64,000 nucleotides of DNA from Thalassotalea fonticola (GCF_032911225.1 NZ_CP136600.1:1364001-1428000), one strand, 5' to 3'. Positions 53,836-62,712 are shown, numbered from the stretch's first letter. Made by a program: numbers and translations. Notes: generated from the letters alone by a model not told the origin.

Positions 53836-54294
53836 CTAATCAGCCCCTAAAATGCTATTGATTTCTTCAATATGCATTTTTATCTTGCTCAGGCAGGTGA
53901 TGGTATTTTCGTCAGACATATCATTGCCTTCTAACAATACATAGCGGCCTTGATCCAAATCTGTCATGTGAGAGAAGTAGAAAGCATCCTTCCAGAACTT
54001 ACATGGTGTAGGCTCGGTAATTAAGTGAGCTTTGCAAAGCTGTTGATCTTTTACATAGGGTAGGACTGCCAGTGCCTTGTGCTTGTAGACTTTGACTGAA
54101 ATACCTTCAGGCCAGTGCATCAAACTAATGTCGAGATCGCATTTAATGTCAGCGTTTTCTTTTTTTAGATAAACTTTTTTAATTGAAAATGATCCTCTCC
54201 ATTGAGAGAACATATCTCCAGTAAATATTTGGCTTTCTATATCATTAAATTTAATTTCAATTTGTTGAGTAATAAAGTTGATGTTATCTGACAT
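53836..54294 (-). CDS. Hypothetical cytoplasmic protein
   Basis: 152 residues, no signal peptide or membrane segment. A beta-rich middle (SFSIKKVYLKKENADIKCDLDISLMHW) precedes a short alpha-helical C-terminus, with scattered cysteines that form no recognisable site. AAGGG lies about 11 nt before the ATG. It stands alone, divergent from the MFS exporter 272 bp away. I do not recognise a family. Codon use looks like its neighbours, so it is probably a real gene. Confidence 0.55.
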   Translation of the reverse strand: MSDNINFITQQIEIKFNDIESQIFTGDMFSQWRGSFSIKKVYLKKENADIKCDLDISLMHWPEGISVKVYKHKALAVLPYVKDQQLCKAHLITEPTPCKFWKDAFYFSHMTDLDQGRYVLLEGNDMSDENTITCLSKIKMHIEEINSILGAD

Positions 54295-54376
54295 GATGAT
54301 TGTGCCCTTTACTCTGTAGGAGTTGACTATTAACTGCTTTCAATGCCGGTATGCTACTGGGACTACACGGCCATGT

Positions 54377-54399
54377 AAAGCCGACGCGGCGGGCTTTTT
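54377..54399 (+). terminator. Possible terminator-like hairpin
   Basis: AAAGCC / GGCTTT with a 9-nt GC-rich loop followed by TTTAA, in the 272-bp gap before the MFS gene. No plus-strand gene ends here. A second GC-rich inverted repeat (CGGCC-TTTA-GGCCG) lies at about 54482-54495. Confidence 0.35.
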
Positions 54400-54566
54400 A
54401 ATGAGTATTTTTTATGGCTTGATAAATATATTTGTTGTAGATGGTTGCTTTTCAACATCGCTGCCGTGTTCAGAGCATACCCGGCCTTTAGGCCGGTATT
54501 AATTTGATATTGCCCTGTTTAATTTTAATGTATGATTATCGATTTTGATGTGGGTGGTAACAAGCA

Positions 54567-55781
54567 GTGCAGCGCTCTATTTATACTGAAAGTAATTATC
54601 TGACCTATTTGTGTGGCAGTATATTTTCTACTCAGGGTCTTTGGATTCAACGCATGACATTGGGCTGGATGATGTGGGATCAAACTCATTCAGAAACCTG
54701 GTTAGGTATGTTGGTTTTTTTAATGTTCTTTCCAACTATATTTGTAGGTCCGTTGTTTGGCGTGATGGTAGATCGCATCAACCGTCGCCAGGCTGCTGTC
54801 GTGACCAGTGTTATACTTGCGCTGTTATCACTACTATTATCCTTATTGGTATGGCAAGAGTTAGTGAATGAGCTAATGCTGCTTATTTTTGCCTCGGGAA
54901 TAGGCGTGGCCAATAGTGCCTATCAGTCGATTCGACTGTCTTTAGTGCCTGAATTGGTCAGCGTTTCGAACATGCCAAAAGCCATTGCCATCAATGCAAT
55001 TTTATATAATACCTCACGTTTTATTGGGCCGGTTATAGCCGGCTTGTTGATCAAATATGAAAGTAATGCTGTTGCTTTGGCGGTGGTTTCTGCCTGCTAT
55101 TTACCGTTAATTATCGTTTTATTGCTGTTAAAACTTGATAACTGCCAAAAGGCAGCTAAAACACAACAATTTACTTTTTTTATGGACATAAAGGCTGGAC
55201 TGAATTACGCGCTGAATTCTGATCTGATCGTGCGTTTATTAATACTTATTACTGTATCTGCCATTTTAGGACGAGGCTTGTTAGAGATATTACCTGCAGC
55301 GGCTGATGTGCTCTACGAGCGAGGGGTGGAAGGCTTGGCCTGGTTGAACTCTGCAGCGGGGATCGGAGCTATTATTGCAGGGTTAATGTTGTCATCTTCT
55401 AGCTCAGAGCGACTGTTGATGGCCACACGTTTAGGAGTGATTACTTCCGGTTTATTGCTAATAATGTTTAGTTATACCCGTAGTTTTGAACTAGGTTTAC
55501 TGATAGTGGGAGGATTAAGTTTTTGTGCCACCGTGTGCGGCGTAGGAACTCAGTCACTTATTCAATTATCAGTGGTAAGTGCTTTTAGGGGCCGGGTTAT
55601 GAGTTTATGGGGTTCCATTAATATTGGTGGAGGTGCATTGGGTGGCTTGTTATTCGGCGTGCTTACCGAGTTTATGGGTTATCCCTTTACGCTCATTACT
55701 ATGGGGTTAGTCAGTATTCTAATCGCCTATGTCGCTACGCGCTGTATTTTCTTGCCCGGTACACTTTCCCCAGACATATAA
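54567..55781 (+). CDS. MFS exporter (MFS_3/EntS-like)
   Basis: 404 residues, about 12 transmembrane helices. Begins with GTG at 54567; a TAA at 54558 excludes a longer form. MFS_3-type features: the N-terminal YLTYLCGSIFSTQGLWIQR pattern, GPLFGVMVDRINRRQ in loop 2-3, and NAILYNTSRFIGPVIAG. Members export siderophores, drugs or metabolites, or have unknown roles. No siderophore or resistance genes lie nearby to suggest a substrate. It is divergent from the hypothetical gene at 53836. A copy of the dispersed palindromic repeat begins just before its stop. Confidence 0.85.
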   Translation: MQRSIYTESNYLTYLCGSIFSTQGLWIQRMTLGWMMWDQTHSETWLGMLVFLMFFPTIFVGPLFGVMVDRINRRQAAVVTSVILALLSLLLSLLVWQELVNELMLLIFASGIGVANSAYQSIRLSLVPELVSVSNMPKAIAINAILYNTSRFIGPVIAGLLIKYESNAVALAVVSACYLPLIIVLLLLKLDNCQKAAKTQQFTFFMDIKAGLNYALNSDLIVRLLILITVSAILGRGLLEILPAAADVLYERGVEGLAWLNSAAGIGAIIAGLMLSSSSSERLLMATRLGVITSGLLLIMFSYTRSFELGLLIVGGLSFCATVCGVGTQSLIQLSVVSAFRGRVMSLWGSINIGGGALGGLLFGVLTEFMGYPFTLITMGLVSILIAYVATRCIFLPGTLSPDI

Positions 55782-55838
55782 TACCATTATGCATAAGCAC
55801 TGAGTTGACTATATACTTATGCGAATTGGCATAATGAT
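55778..55838 (-). repeat. Dispersed palindromic repeat, copy 2
   Basis: Inverted ends TAATACCATTATGCATAAG ... CTTATG...GGCATAATGA. The reverse complement aligns with 3204-3262. It overlaps the 3' end of the MFS exporter gene and its stop codon. Confidence 0.6.
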
Positions 55839-55980
55839 TAGCGATATTTCGAGTTGCAAATGTACGTGCTATATCCTTAAGTTAATGACACTGTAGCGGA
55901 AAAAACAGAAGTAATATTATTAATTATATTACCGCTTTATATTCAAATAAAGCAGCAACATAAATTATACAGTTACAACT

Positions 55981-56235
55981 TTAAAACATAGAGCTCAATA
56001 TAATCAGCGATGGAAAAATGAAAAAGTAAGTACGCATCATTAGCCTTAAAAACTTGTTTGCTTCTTTTAACTCCATAAAGTGGTCAATAACCACTAACCC
56101 TTTATACATGACCGTTAATGCCACAAATGTGGTGATAAAAGCGGTTGAATCAAATCCCTCACCTAAGAGAGTATTACTGAACGTTATCGTGATTAACGCG
56201 ATAAAGTAATATTCAAGTTTACCCAAACGTTTCAT
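55981..56235 (-). CDS. norF: Cytochrome oxidase subunit IV-like / NorF-type protein
   Basis: 84 residues with two or three transmembrane helices (about 10-28, 34-50 and 64-82). Size and pattern match the prokaryotic cytochrome c oxidase subunit IV / NorF small membrane protein group; MYKGLVVIDHFMELK is typical. It lies 10 bp after the NorE-like gene, as expected of norEF. Its role would be to support assembly or activity of a nitric oxide reductase or haem-copper oxidase, which is not encoded in the window. It is last in the nsrR-nnrS-norE-norF run. The symbol is assigned from context. Confidence 0.75.
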   Translation of the reverse strand: MKRLGKLEYYFIALITITFSNTLLGEGFDSTAFITTFVALTVMYKGLVVIDHFMELKEANKFLRLMMRTYFFIFPSLIILSSMF

Positions 56236-56245
56236 AAATAACTCC

Positions 56246-56863
56246 CTATCGCAACACGTATAACAGTGGAAAGATTAAAATCCACATTAAATCAATCATG
56301 TGCCAATAAACGGCCAATGCTTCTAATCCTGAATGCTCTTTTGCAGAATAAGCGCCACTGCGCAATCTAAAGATCACCCACAAAATGGCACAAGCGGCCC
56401 AACCTACGTGTAAAAAGTGATTGAACGTCATGTAATAATAAACGGTAAAAAATTCACTGGTTTTAGTACTGAAACCTTGCAAATCGTTCCAATAAAACTC
56501 ATAGCTTTTAAATGATAGATACATACAGGCGCAGATAAAGGTATACCAAAGGTAGCGTTCACATTTTTTATAGTCGTTGCGGCGAATATTACTCATCGCT
56601 TTCGCCATAAAATAACTACTGGCCAACAAAATAACGGTGTTAATAACCCCTATTGTCGTGTTTAAGCTTAATGGTCCTGAAGCGAAGACTTCAGGGTAGT
56701 TAAATTTTGCAATAAAATAGGCGGTAAAGAAAATACCAAACTCGGTTAATTCTGAGAGTATGCCAACCCAAATAGGAATATTGCCTGGTACTCTGCCCGC
56801 TTCTTTTTCACTCCATGAACGAGGAAATATAGCCAGAGAGTTGTTTGATTCTATTGAACTCAT
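56246..56863 (-). CDS. norE: NorE-like cytochrome c oxidase subunit III family protein
   Basis: 205 residues, five transmembrane helices. Cytochrome c oxidase subunit III family features: the N-terminal PGNIPIWVGILSELTEFGIFFTAYF and the C-terminal HFLHVGWAACAILWVIFRLR, YWHMIDLMWILIFPLLYV. The short length and five helices fit NorE and not a full subunit III. It lies beside nnrS and nsrR, a nitric oxide context, so an accessory role in nitric oxide reduction is more likely than in aerobic respiration. No catalytic norB is present here. Confidence 0.85.
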   Translation of the reverse strand: MSSIESNNSLAIFPRSWSEKEAGRVPGNIPIWVGILSELTEFGIFFTAYFIAKFNYPEVFASGPLSLNTTIGVINTVILLASSYFMAKAMSNIRRNDYKKCERYLWYTFICACMYLSFKSYEFYWNDLQGFSTKTSEFFTVYYYMTFNHFLHVGWAACAILWVIFRLRSGAYSAKEHSGLEALAVYWHMIDLMWILIFPLLYVLR

Positions 56864-56912
56864 TGTTCGTATTAACCTTTTCTAAAGATAAAATAATTCG
56901 AAGATAAACTAG

Positions 56913-58115
56913 TTAGTTACGTGCATTGGGCTTTGTTAAAATTGGAAAATAAAGCACCACAAAACTGCCATATGCAATCGTCCAAAGTACAACAGCGAAG
57001 TTAATAACCAAATTGTAGTTACTAAACCAATAGCTACCGAAGACCCTGATAATAACGGCTGAAATAATCGCGATAAAGGCCACAGTCATTACTTTGCTAG
57101 CAATTATTGCTCGGCCGGTATGGCCTAAGGATACTCGAGAAATCATCGATAAGATCATTGTACCCATAGCGCCAACGGTTAGGGTATGTACTGCTTGTGA
57201 ATGGGTAACCGTAGCCGTTAATTCGGCCAAACCAAATAATAATAACCCTAAAGCAATGCACCAATAACTTAAATGTAGTGACCATACTAAGGGGGTTTTT
57301 AATGTTACCCATATTTTCCAACGATAAGCCCTTACAACATGCGCAGCAGCTGCGATAAAAAATATTATTGCGTTAATTAAAGCCGGTACTTTGATCAAGT
57401 TCAGGCTAATAATAAGTGCCAGCAAAGTACTAATAATGGCTATTTTTTCTAATAGTGGAATAGCGTTAACACGTGCAGTTTGAGTACCGTTTGCGGTAAA
57501 CATAGGAAATACTCGCCCGCCCATAATGCACATTACTAACGTGACTAGTAATACCATGGTAGTACTGGCAGTAGTCATTAATTCTACAGAGGGCTCAATT
57601 ACAGAATAATGCATAGTAATATTGGCTAATGTCATTACCAACAGGATTGGAATAAACATTAAATTACGCCAAAGCTTTACTTTAATAATGGGTCTTGCAA
57701 GTGCTACAGCTGATATTGGTAAAAACATAATATCAACAAAAGCAATAAGCCAAACAGGAACTACAGCAGGAAATAAAAATAACGCCCTACCAACCAGCCA
57801 TAAACAAACTAACAAAGCCAAACTCTTGCCATGAATGCTTTGTACTCCGGTCCAATTTTGTACCGCGGTTAGTAAAAAGCCAACAATAATAGCCGCCACA
57901 AAACCAAATAACATTTCATGCGTATGCCACCAAAAAGAGCCACCATAGACGTTCAGGTTAAGATTGCCATTCAAAATAGCACTCCAAGCAAGTAAAGCTA
58001 TAATGCTAAACAGTGAAGCTAATAAAAAGAATGGACGAAACGCAAGTTCGAAAAATGCCAAAGCTTGCTTTTTTGCTTTACCAGGTGAGTTATCTATATT
58101 TAATAATGTTGTCAT
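56913..58115 (-). CDS. nnrS: NnrS family haem-copper membrane protein
   Basis: 400 residues, about 12 transmembrane helices. NnrS signatures: FELAFRPFFLLAS near the N-terminus, WWHTHEMLFGFVAAIIVGFLLTAVQNWTG (His ligands), GGRVFPMFTANG, and a late HTLTVGAMGTMILSMISRVSLGHTGR. NnrS proteins protect against nitrosative stress by limiting iron-nitrosyl damage. It follows nsrR by 52 bp and precedes norE on the same strand, so it is probably co-regulated by nitric oxide through NsrR. The full family length is present. Confidence 0.93.
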   Translation of the reverse strand: MTTLLNIDNSPGKAKKQALAFFELAFRPFFLLASLFSIIALLAWSAILNGNLNLNVYGGSFWWHTHEMLFGFVAAIIVGFLLTAVQNWTGVQSIHGKSLALLVCLWLVGRALFLFPAVVPVWLIAFVDIMFLPISAVALARPIIKVKLWRNLMFIPILLVMTLANITMHYSVIEPSVELMTTASTTMVLLVTLVMCIMGGRVFPMFTANGTQTARVNAIPLLEKIAIISTLLALIISLNLIKVPALINAIIFFIAAAAHVVRAYRWKIWVTLKTPLVWSLHLSYWCIALGLLLFGLAELTATVTHSQAVHTLTVGAMGTMILSMISRVSLGHTGRAIIASKVMTVAFIAIISAVIIRVFGSYWFSNYNLVINFAVVLWTIAYGSFVVLYFPILTKPNARN

Positions 58116-58167
58116 TTTTACAGTTCCAAGAAGGATAAACTATTATAAGTTCTGTGCTTGCACTCTG

Positions 58168-58611
58168 TTAAGCGGCATCTATTGCTAGTATGCTTGCTAA
58201 TTCAGGCTGTTTTTCAGCGCCAACTAAGTCTGCTAAAGTAAACTTGTCCAAGGTTTGATAAAAGCTTTCTTGTGCTTGTGCAAATATTTGTTTCAATTGG
58301 CAAGTTGAGGTGATCACGCACTGGTTATTTTCTCCAAAACACTCGACTAACTTGTTAGAGTGTTCAAATTCACGAACCAAAGCGCCAATATTTATTTGTT
58401 TGGCTGCAAGGTTAAGCTTAATGCCGCCATTTTTTCCTCGAGTAGCCAGCAAATATCCCCTTAGGTTTAGTTGCTGCACAATTTTCATTAAGTGATTTTT
58501 GGAAATATTATAACTTTTGGCAATGTCATTAATTGTGGCGAGTTGCTTAGAGTTAATTGCTAAATAAATTAACACTCGCAACGAATAATCTGTATATCGA
58601 GTAATATGCAT
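58168..58611 (-). CDS. nsrR: Rrf2-family nitric-oxide-sensing repressor NsrR
   Basis: 147 residues. The start at 58611 (MHITRYTDYSLRVLIYLA, the standard Rrf2 beginning) is preferred over an in-frame ATG 20 codons upstream, which would run through the putative operator. It has a winged-helix DNA-binding half (IAKSYNISKNHLMKIVQQL) and three clustered cysteines (C-x6-C-x5-C in VECFGENNQCVITSTCQ), the iron-sulfur ligands of NsrR, followed by LDKFTLADLV. It heads the nsrR-nnrS-norE-norF set. A sequence like the NsrR consensus lies 27 bp before its ATG, suggesting autorepression. Confidence 0.9.
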   Translation of the reverse strand: MHITRYTDYSLRVLIYLAINSKQLATINDIAKSYNISKNHLMKIVQQLNLRGYLLATRGKNGGIKLNLAAKQINIGALVREFEHSNKLVECFGENNQCVITSTCQLKQIFAQAQESFYQTLDKFTLADLVGAEKQPELASILAIDAA

Positions 58612-58637
58612 TTTTAACGACCGTGAGCAAAAAATTA

Positions 58638-58660
58638 AAGATGCATATAGGATACACCTT
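58638..58660 (-). promoter_or_regulatory. Candidate NsrR operator
   Basis: AAGATGCATAT-A-GGATACACCTT, close to the 11-1-11 NsrR inverted repeat consensus (AAGATGYATTT half-site), 27 bp before the nsrR ATG. Confidence 0.6.
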
Positions 58661-58703
58661 TTAAGATTCATTACAAACTTAAGTTGAAATAGATAGAAGA
58701 AAG

Positions 58704-58717
58704 TTAATTTAGATCAA
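58704..58717. promoter_or_regulatory. Candidate FNR/Anr box
   Basis: TTAAT-TTAG-ATCAA, one mismatch from the FNR consensus TTGAT-N4-ATCAA, 44 bp upstream of the putative NsrR operator. It would place low-oxygen activation ahead of nitric-oxide control. Confidence 0.45.
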
Positions 58718-58770
58718 ATAATTTACATCATTTAAAATGGAGGTTGGTACTTAACCCAACAAAGAAGACT

Positions 58771-59079
58771 TTACAGGTGTTTTTTACCACGTACAAAATC
58801 GAGCAGCATTACCCAGTCGCCAACAAAGCTATACCAGGGATATTGGAAAGTAGCAGGTTTATTTTTTTCATAAAAGAAATGCCCTACCCAAGCAAAACCG
58901 TAACCAGTAATAGGTAAAGTCCATAGAAGTAGGTATTGTTGATTGAAGATTGCATAAGCCAACATAATCAGCACCAAAACACTGCCAATGTAATGCAAAT
59001 TACGACAGACAGGATTTTGATGTTGACTTAAATAAAACGGATAAAATTCCTTAAACGAATTAAATTGTTTTTGTTGCAT
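58771..59079 (-). CDS. DUF962/Mpo1-like membrane protein
   Basis: 102 residues, with two hydrophobic helices (about 30-65) and the DUF962 hallmarks: FYPFYLSQHQNPVCRNLHYIGS near the N-terminus, GYGFAWVGHFFYEKNKPATFQYPWYSFVGDW in the second half. The conserved histidines are those of the Mpo1 group (yeast Mpo1 is an iron-dependent 2-hydroxy fatty acid dioxygenase). The bacterial role is less certain. It is 19 bp downstream of the GNAT gene and probably transcribed with it. Confidence 0.88.
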   Translation of the reverse strand: MQQKQFNSFKEFYPFYLSQHQNPVCRNLHYIGSVLVLIMLAYAIFNQQYLLLWTLPITGYGFAWVGHFFYEKNKPATFQYPWYSFVGDWVMLLDFVRGKKHL

Positions 59080-59098
59080 AAGTTCTTATTTAGGTTTG

Positions 59099-59734
59099 TT
59101 AAGAATCTTTATAATGAACCATTAATGGGCCGGTAACATTACCCACGGTAATTTCTTTAATGGTATCGTAGTCACACTCCTTAAAGAATGCTTTGTATTT
59201 ATCTGAAGTAACATAAATTGCAACACCTTCACTTTCGGTCTCATCTTCAAATACAGCATTAACCGCAGCCATTAGATAATGACCGAAACCATGGTGCTGA
59301 TGTAAAGGGTGTATGGCGATAAAAGACAGTATATGAAAGCATTCCATTGGTACGGCCGCAATTATTTGCTCTTCTTTTTGGATCATTTGCTTGGTACTTA
59401 CATAGCCAGCACTTAGCATCATTTTTAAGCGCCAATGCCAGAACCGGTCAGATCCAAAACCATTTGCAGGGCTGTGTAAACAAGCAACACCAACCAATGC
59501 TTCCCCAAGGTAAATACCTAATATTGGTTGTTTTGCTTGCCAGAATGCGGCTAACTCTTCACGAATAGATGCTCTGAGTTTTTGCTCATAATCACCCACA
59601 CCGGAGAAAATATCGATAAACACCGGGTCATCATGATAAGCCTGATAAATAAGTGAGGCTGCAAGCTTCAGCTCTGGTGCAGTTAAATAAGCTGCTCTGA
59701 TATCAACATCAGCAGCAATTTTTACATCATTCAT
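59099..59734 (-). CDS. GNAT family acetyltransferase
   Basis: 211 residues. The GNAT fold is shown by the central strand LSFIAIHPLHQHHGFGHYLMAAVN, which carries the acetyl-CoA-binding Q/R-x-x-G-x-G loop (here Q-H-H-G-F-G), and by the preceding GIYLGEALVGVACL strand. The N-terminal helices are longer than in minimal GNATs. The substrate is unknown. It is upstream of the DUF962 gene with a 19-bp gap, which suggests a two-gene operon. Confidence 0.82.
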   Translation of the reverse strand: MNDVKIAADVDIRAAYLTAPELKLAASLIYQAYHDDPVFIDIFSGVGDYEQKLRASIREELAAFWQAKQPILGIYLGEALVGVACLHSPANGFGSDRFWHWRLKMMLSAGYVSTKQMIQKEEQIIAAVPMECFHILSFIAIHPLHQHHGFGHYLMAAVNAVFEDETESEGVAIYVTSDKYKAFFKECDYDTIKEITVGNVTGPLMVHYKDS

Positions 59735-59971
59735 AACTCGCCCTTTTTAACTTTTGTGTTTCAATTTTGCCAACGTATTTGTTGTTATTATTAACGCACC
59801 TTTACCACTATTTTGAGGTTTATTTTAGGTACTTTTTTTCGTTGGGAAACCACCATATCAATTAATTTGAATTTAAGTCAATTAAAGTTGTTGGTTTTTT
59901 ATTCTGTTTTGTTTTACAAACAAATAATAAAGCTATACTCAAAAGACTATATAATTTAAAGAGGCTTACAT

Positions 59972-60202
59972 ATGGACTTGTCATTACATAACTTAGAGGG
60001 GCTGTTTGCCCAACTTGGCTTAGATTCAACAGAACAAGGTATTAATAATTTTATTAGTACGAATAAAGGGCTAGATGCTAATACTAGGTTAGCTGATGCA
60101 AATTTTTGGAATCAATCACAGGCGAGCTTTTTAGCTGATTCGATTCGACTAGATTCTGACTGGAGCGAGATTGTTGATGTGTTAAATGCTTTACTGCGCT
60201 AA
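59972..60202 (+). CDS. DUF2789 family protein
   Basis: 76 residues, soluble and mostly helical. The pattern HNLEGLFAQLGLDSTEQGINNFI, then FWNQSQASFLADSIRLDSDWSEIVDVLN, matches the DUF2789 family of gammaproteobacteria, whose function is unknown. AGAGG lies before the ATG. It stands as a single gene between two minus-strand genes. Confidence 0.88.
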   Translation: MDLSLHNLEGLFAQLGLDSTEQGINNFISTNKGLDANTRLADANFWNQSQASFLADSIRLDSDWSEIVDVLNALLR

Positions 60203-60280
60203 ATAAAGAATTGGCGAATATTGAAGGGAGAAATCAATAATCGCCAATAAGTACTCATTTAATTGCTATTAAATGATTTA

Positions 60281-60652
60281 TTAAAGCTCTTTATAGGCGC
60301 TTTCACCCCAGCTAGTTAACTTTCCAGCTTTAAAGATAAGTGGTGTACATTCATCCTTGGTAGTCATACTGTCAGAGTGAACTCTATTAGTACGATAAAA
60401 TAACACTTGAATTGTTTCACCACCTTTATCATAACTTTCATTAAAATCAGGAACCCCTAAATAATCTTGCGCGGCTAAATAAGCCATGCCACTTTCTAAG
60501 CGAGCAATTTTTTTACGGTTTTCATACTCTCTATCTTGATGATCAGTGACAAAGCTACCATGTTCACCATTGCCATCAGCAACAATGATACAACCGGTTA
60601 AACCTAAAGTGAGTGGAGCAATAAGCAATAATGTAGCTAAAGATTTTTTCAT
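60281..60652 (-). CDS. DUF3192 family lipoprotein
   Basis: 123 residues. Lipobox GLTGCII (Cys21), a short polar spacer, then the DUF3192 pattern: ENRKKIARLESGMAYLAAQDYLGVPDFNESY followed by IQVLFYRTNRVHSDSMTTKDECTPLIFKAGKL and WGESAYKEL. The fold is SmpA/OmlA-like in outline (helix-helix-sheet, with G-M-x-x-x-x-x-x-x-L-G-x-P). It is a small outer-membrane lipoprotein typical of Alteromonadales and related orders; function unknown. Confidence 0.88.
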   Translation of the reverse strand: MKKSLATLLLIAPLTLGLTGCIIVADGNGEHGSFVTDHQDREYENRKKIARLESGMAYLAAQDYLGVPDFNESYDKGGETIQVLFYRTNRVHSDSMTTKDECTPLIFKAGKLTSWGESAYKEL

Positions 60653-60860
60653 GACATTTTCTTCCTAAGTGTTGAAATTTATTAGTATATTAAAAGTGTT
60701 CGTTAATTTGGTTACTTGTTAAAGTTAGTAAAGCAAATACATTGCCAACTTTATAAGCCATTGTTTTATAGGAAGTTTTATTTATTACTCATATTTAGGT
60801 GATGACTTGATTAGCTAATTTCGCTACTATTTATGTAATTTAACAATATATGTACAAAAA

Positions 60861-61169
60861 ATGAGCTCAGATCACGAAATTTACCAAATAGCCGCACAAC
60901 TTGCCGCTGAAGATAAAACCCCAACCGTTGCTTTAATAAAAGCAAGACTAACTCAAAGCCTACCTCTAGCCAGAGTAATTAAAGGACTACAGGCTTGGCA
61001 GAACAACCCCAAAATTGCCGAAACGAGTAAACCTGAAGTAAAAAGGCAAAAAACAGACAATAAACGCTCTCTTACCGAGGCAGAAGTGGTGGGATTAATT
61101 AAACAGGCAATAGCTCCTCTACAAGTTGAAATAGAAGAGCTTAAAGCTAAATTAACTAAGCTCAGTTAG
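60861..61169 (+). CDS. Small KfrA-N-like DNA-binding-type protein
   Basis: 102 residues. The N-terminal ~50 residues (IYQIAAQLAAEDKTPTVALIKARLTQ...VIKGLQAW) resemble the helical KfrA N-terminal DNA-binding pattern (A-a-x-L-x-a-x-x-x-x-P-T-v...L). A basic linker and a short C-terminal coiled coil (VEIEELKAKLTKL) follow. It ends 28 bp from the convergent syd gene. It may be a small regulator or nucleoid-associated protein; the similarity is modest. Confidence 0.7.
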   Translation: MSSDHEIYQIAAQLAAEDKTPTVALIKARLTQSLPLARVIKGLQAWQNNPKIAETSKPEVKRQKTDNKRSLTEAEVVGLIKQAIAPLQVEIEELKAKLTKLS

Positions 61170-61196
61170 GGAGCAAATATAATTGGCGATTATAGC

Positions 61197-61757
61197 TTAG
61201 CTGTGAAATTTCAGACTATTGATGAACTCAGTTAAGCTTGGAGCAATAAACTTACTTGGCTCACAGCCCACTGGCTCTACCCAAACTTCGCCATTATTGT
61301 TTTTAATCACTAAATTGATGTCATCTTCATCAGTTACCGCAAAAAATATAGTAACTTCTTGCTTTAACTTTTGTTTCATCAAAACATGACCAATAATATT
61401 TTGCTGTAAACGCTCATAGTCATCTTTATTCCAGGCAAATAATAATTCTAAATTGCCTTCACTACAGCTTGCTGGGATTGCCTCAGAATACATTTGACTA
61501 AAGTAAGTATGAACATCTTGGTGAATACTAAAGCCAAGAGCTTGTTCAACATTTTTAAAATCTAAAGATTCATCTATTTTTACCGGCTGCCAATCAATAA
61601 AACCATTCGCATCAATAGCTCCGGTTTCACAAGGAGATGGCCAACTATCATCATGCTCAACTCTCGGTAATTTACCGGTTTGATTAATGCAATGTTGCTT
61701 GTATTGTTCAGTTAACTGACTAATAGCTAAGTCAATGCTTTGCGCTGTGGTATTCAT
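61197..61757 (-). CDS. syd: SecY-interacting protein Syd
   Basis: 186 residues, soluble and acidic. Syd-family features include WPSPCETG near residue 40, IDWQPVK, a central YFSQMYSEAIPA segment and the C-terminal GEVWVEPVGCEPSKFIAPSLTEFI. Syd binds SecY on the cytoplasmic side and is thought to proofread or regulate translocon assembly. It is divergent from queF, 103 bp apart, an arrangement usual in Shewanella and Colwellia relatives. Confidence 0.93.
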   Translation of the reverse strand: MNTTAQSIDLAISQLTEQYKQHCINQTGKLPRVEHDDSWPSPCETGAIDANGFIDWQPVKIDESLDFKNVEQALGFSIHQDVHTYFSQMYSEAIPASCSEGNLELLFAWNKDDYERLQQNIIGHVLMKQKLKQEVTIFFAVTDEDDINLVIKNNNGEVWVEPVGCEPSKFIAPSLTEFINSLKFHS

Positions 61758-61860
61758 CAGGTAAAATATGCCTTAAATTTAATTAATACTTACACATAAA
61801 ATAATGCTGTTACAGCACAGTATATTATGTTGTACCTTTGAAAGTAAGCAAAAAGAGATT

Positions 61861-62712
61861 ATGACTCACTACGACAACGCAACCGAATTAAAGTCTTTAT
61901 TACTTGGAAAAAGTACTGAATACAAAAGTAATTATGCGCCAGAACTATTACAAGGCGTGCCGAGATCGTTAAATAGGGATGATTTAAACCTGCAATGCTC
62001 TTTACCCTTTTATGGGGAGGATGTTTGGTATGGTTATGAGCTTTCCTGGTTACAGCCAAATGGTAAGCCAGTAGTTGCAGTGGCCGAATTTCGCATACCT
62101 TGCACCAGTGAAAATCTAGTAGAATCAAAATCGTTCAAGTTGTATTTGAACAGTTTTAACCAAACTCACTTTGGTTCATGGCAAGATGTTGAAAATACGC
62201 TTATAAATGATTTAACTACAACGGCTAAAGCCCCAGTAAAAGTTGCATTGTTTGCTGTTGATAATTGCCCTGCTCTAGCCATTAGTAATATAGATGCGTT
62301 AAAAATAGATGACATCGACATTAGCATTGATAGCTATGACTTTGATCGTAATATTTTAGCTCAAGCTGCAGCAATGACTTCAGATAATAACGTTAGCGAA
62401 TACCTTGTCAGTCACTTATTAAAATCTAATTGCTTAATAACCAATCAACCTGACTGGGGTAGCGTTTATATTACTTATACCGGTAAACAAATTAATCATT
62501 CACTTTTATTGAAATATTTAATTTCATTTCGCCAACATAATGAATTTCATGAACAGTGTGTGGAGCGTATCTACACAGATATTATGGAGTTTTGTCAACC
62601 TGAATCGCTCACGGTATTTGCTCGTTATACGCGCCGAGGTGGGCTCGACATAAACCCATTTAGAAGCAGCGAAGATATATCTGCACCGGCAAATAGAACA
62701 TTAAGACAATAA
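61861..62712 (+). CDS. queF: NADPH-dependent 7-cyano-7-deazaguanine reductase QueF
   Basis: 283 residues from the ATG at 61861 (MTHYDNATEL), preceded by AAAGAG; an in-frame upstream ATG at 61804 adds 19 residues unlike the family. It is the long (type II, two-domain) QueF: the N-terminal half has FRIPCTSENLVESKSFKLYLNSF (NADPH-binding/substrate motif) and the C-terminal half has the catalytic Cys in KSNCLITNQPDWGSV, then YTRRGGLDINPFRS. It reduces preQ0 to preQ1 in queuosine biosynthesis in the cytoplasm. The full family length is present. Confidence 0.95.
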   Translation: MTHYDNATELKSLLLGKSTEYKSNYAPELLQGVPRSLNRDDLNLQCSLPFYGEDVWYGYELSWLQPNGKPVVAVAEFRIPCTSENLVESKSFKLYLNSFNQTHFGSWQDVENTLINDLTTTAKAPVKVALFAVDNCPALAISNIDALKIDDIDISIDSYDFDRNILAQAAAMTSDNNVSEYLVSHLLKSNCLITNQPDWGSVYITYTGKQINHSLLLKYLISFRQHNEFHEQCVERIYTDIMEFCQPESLTVFARYTRRGGLDINPFRSSEDISAPANRTLRQ

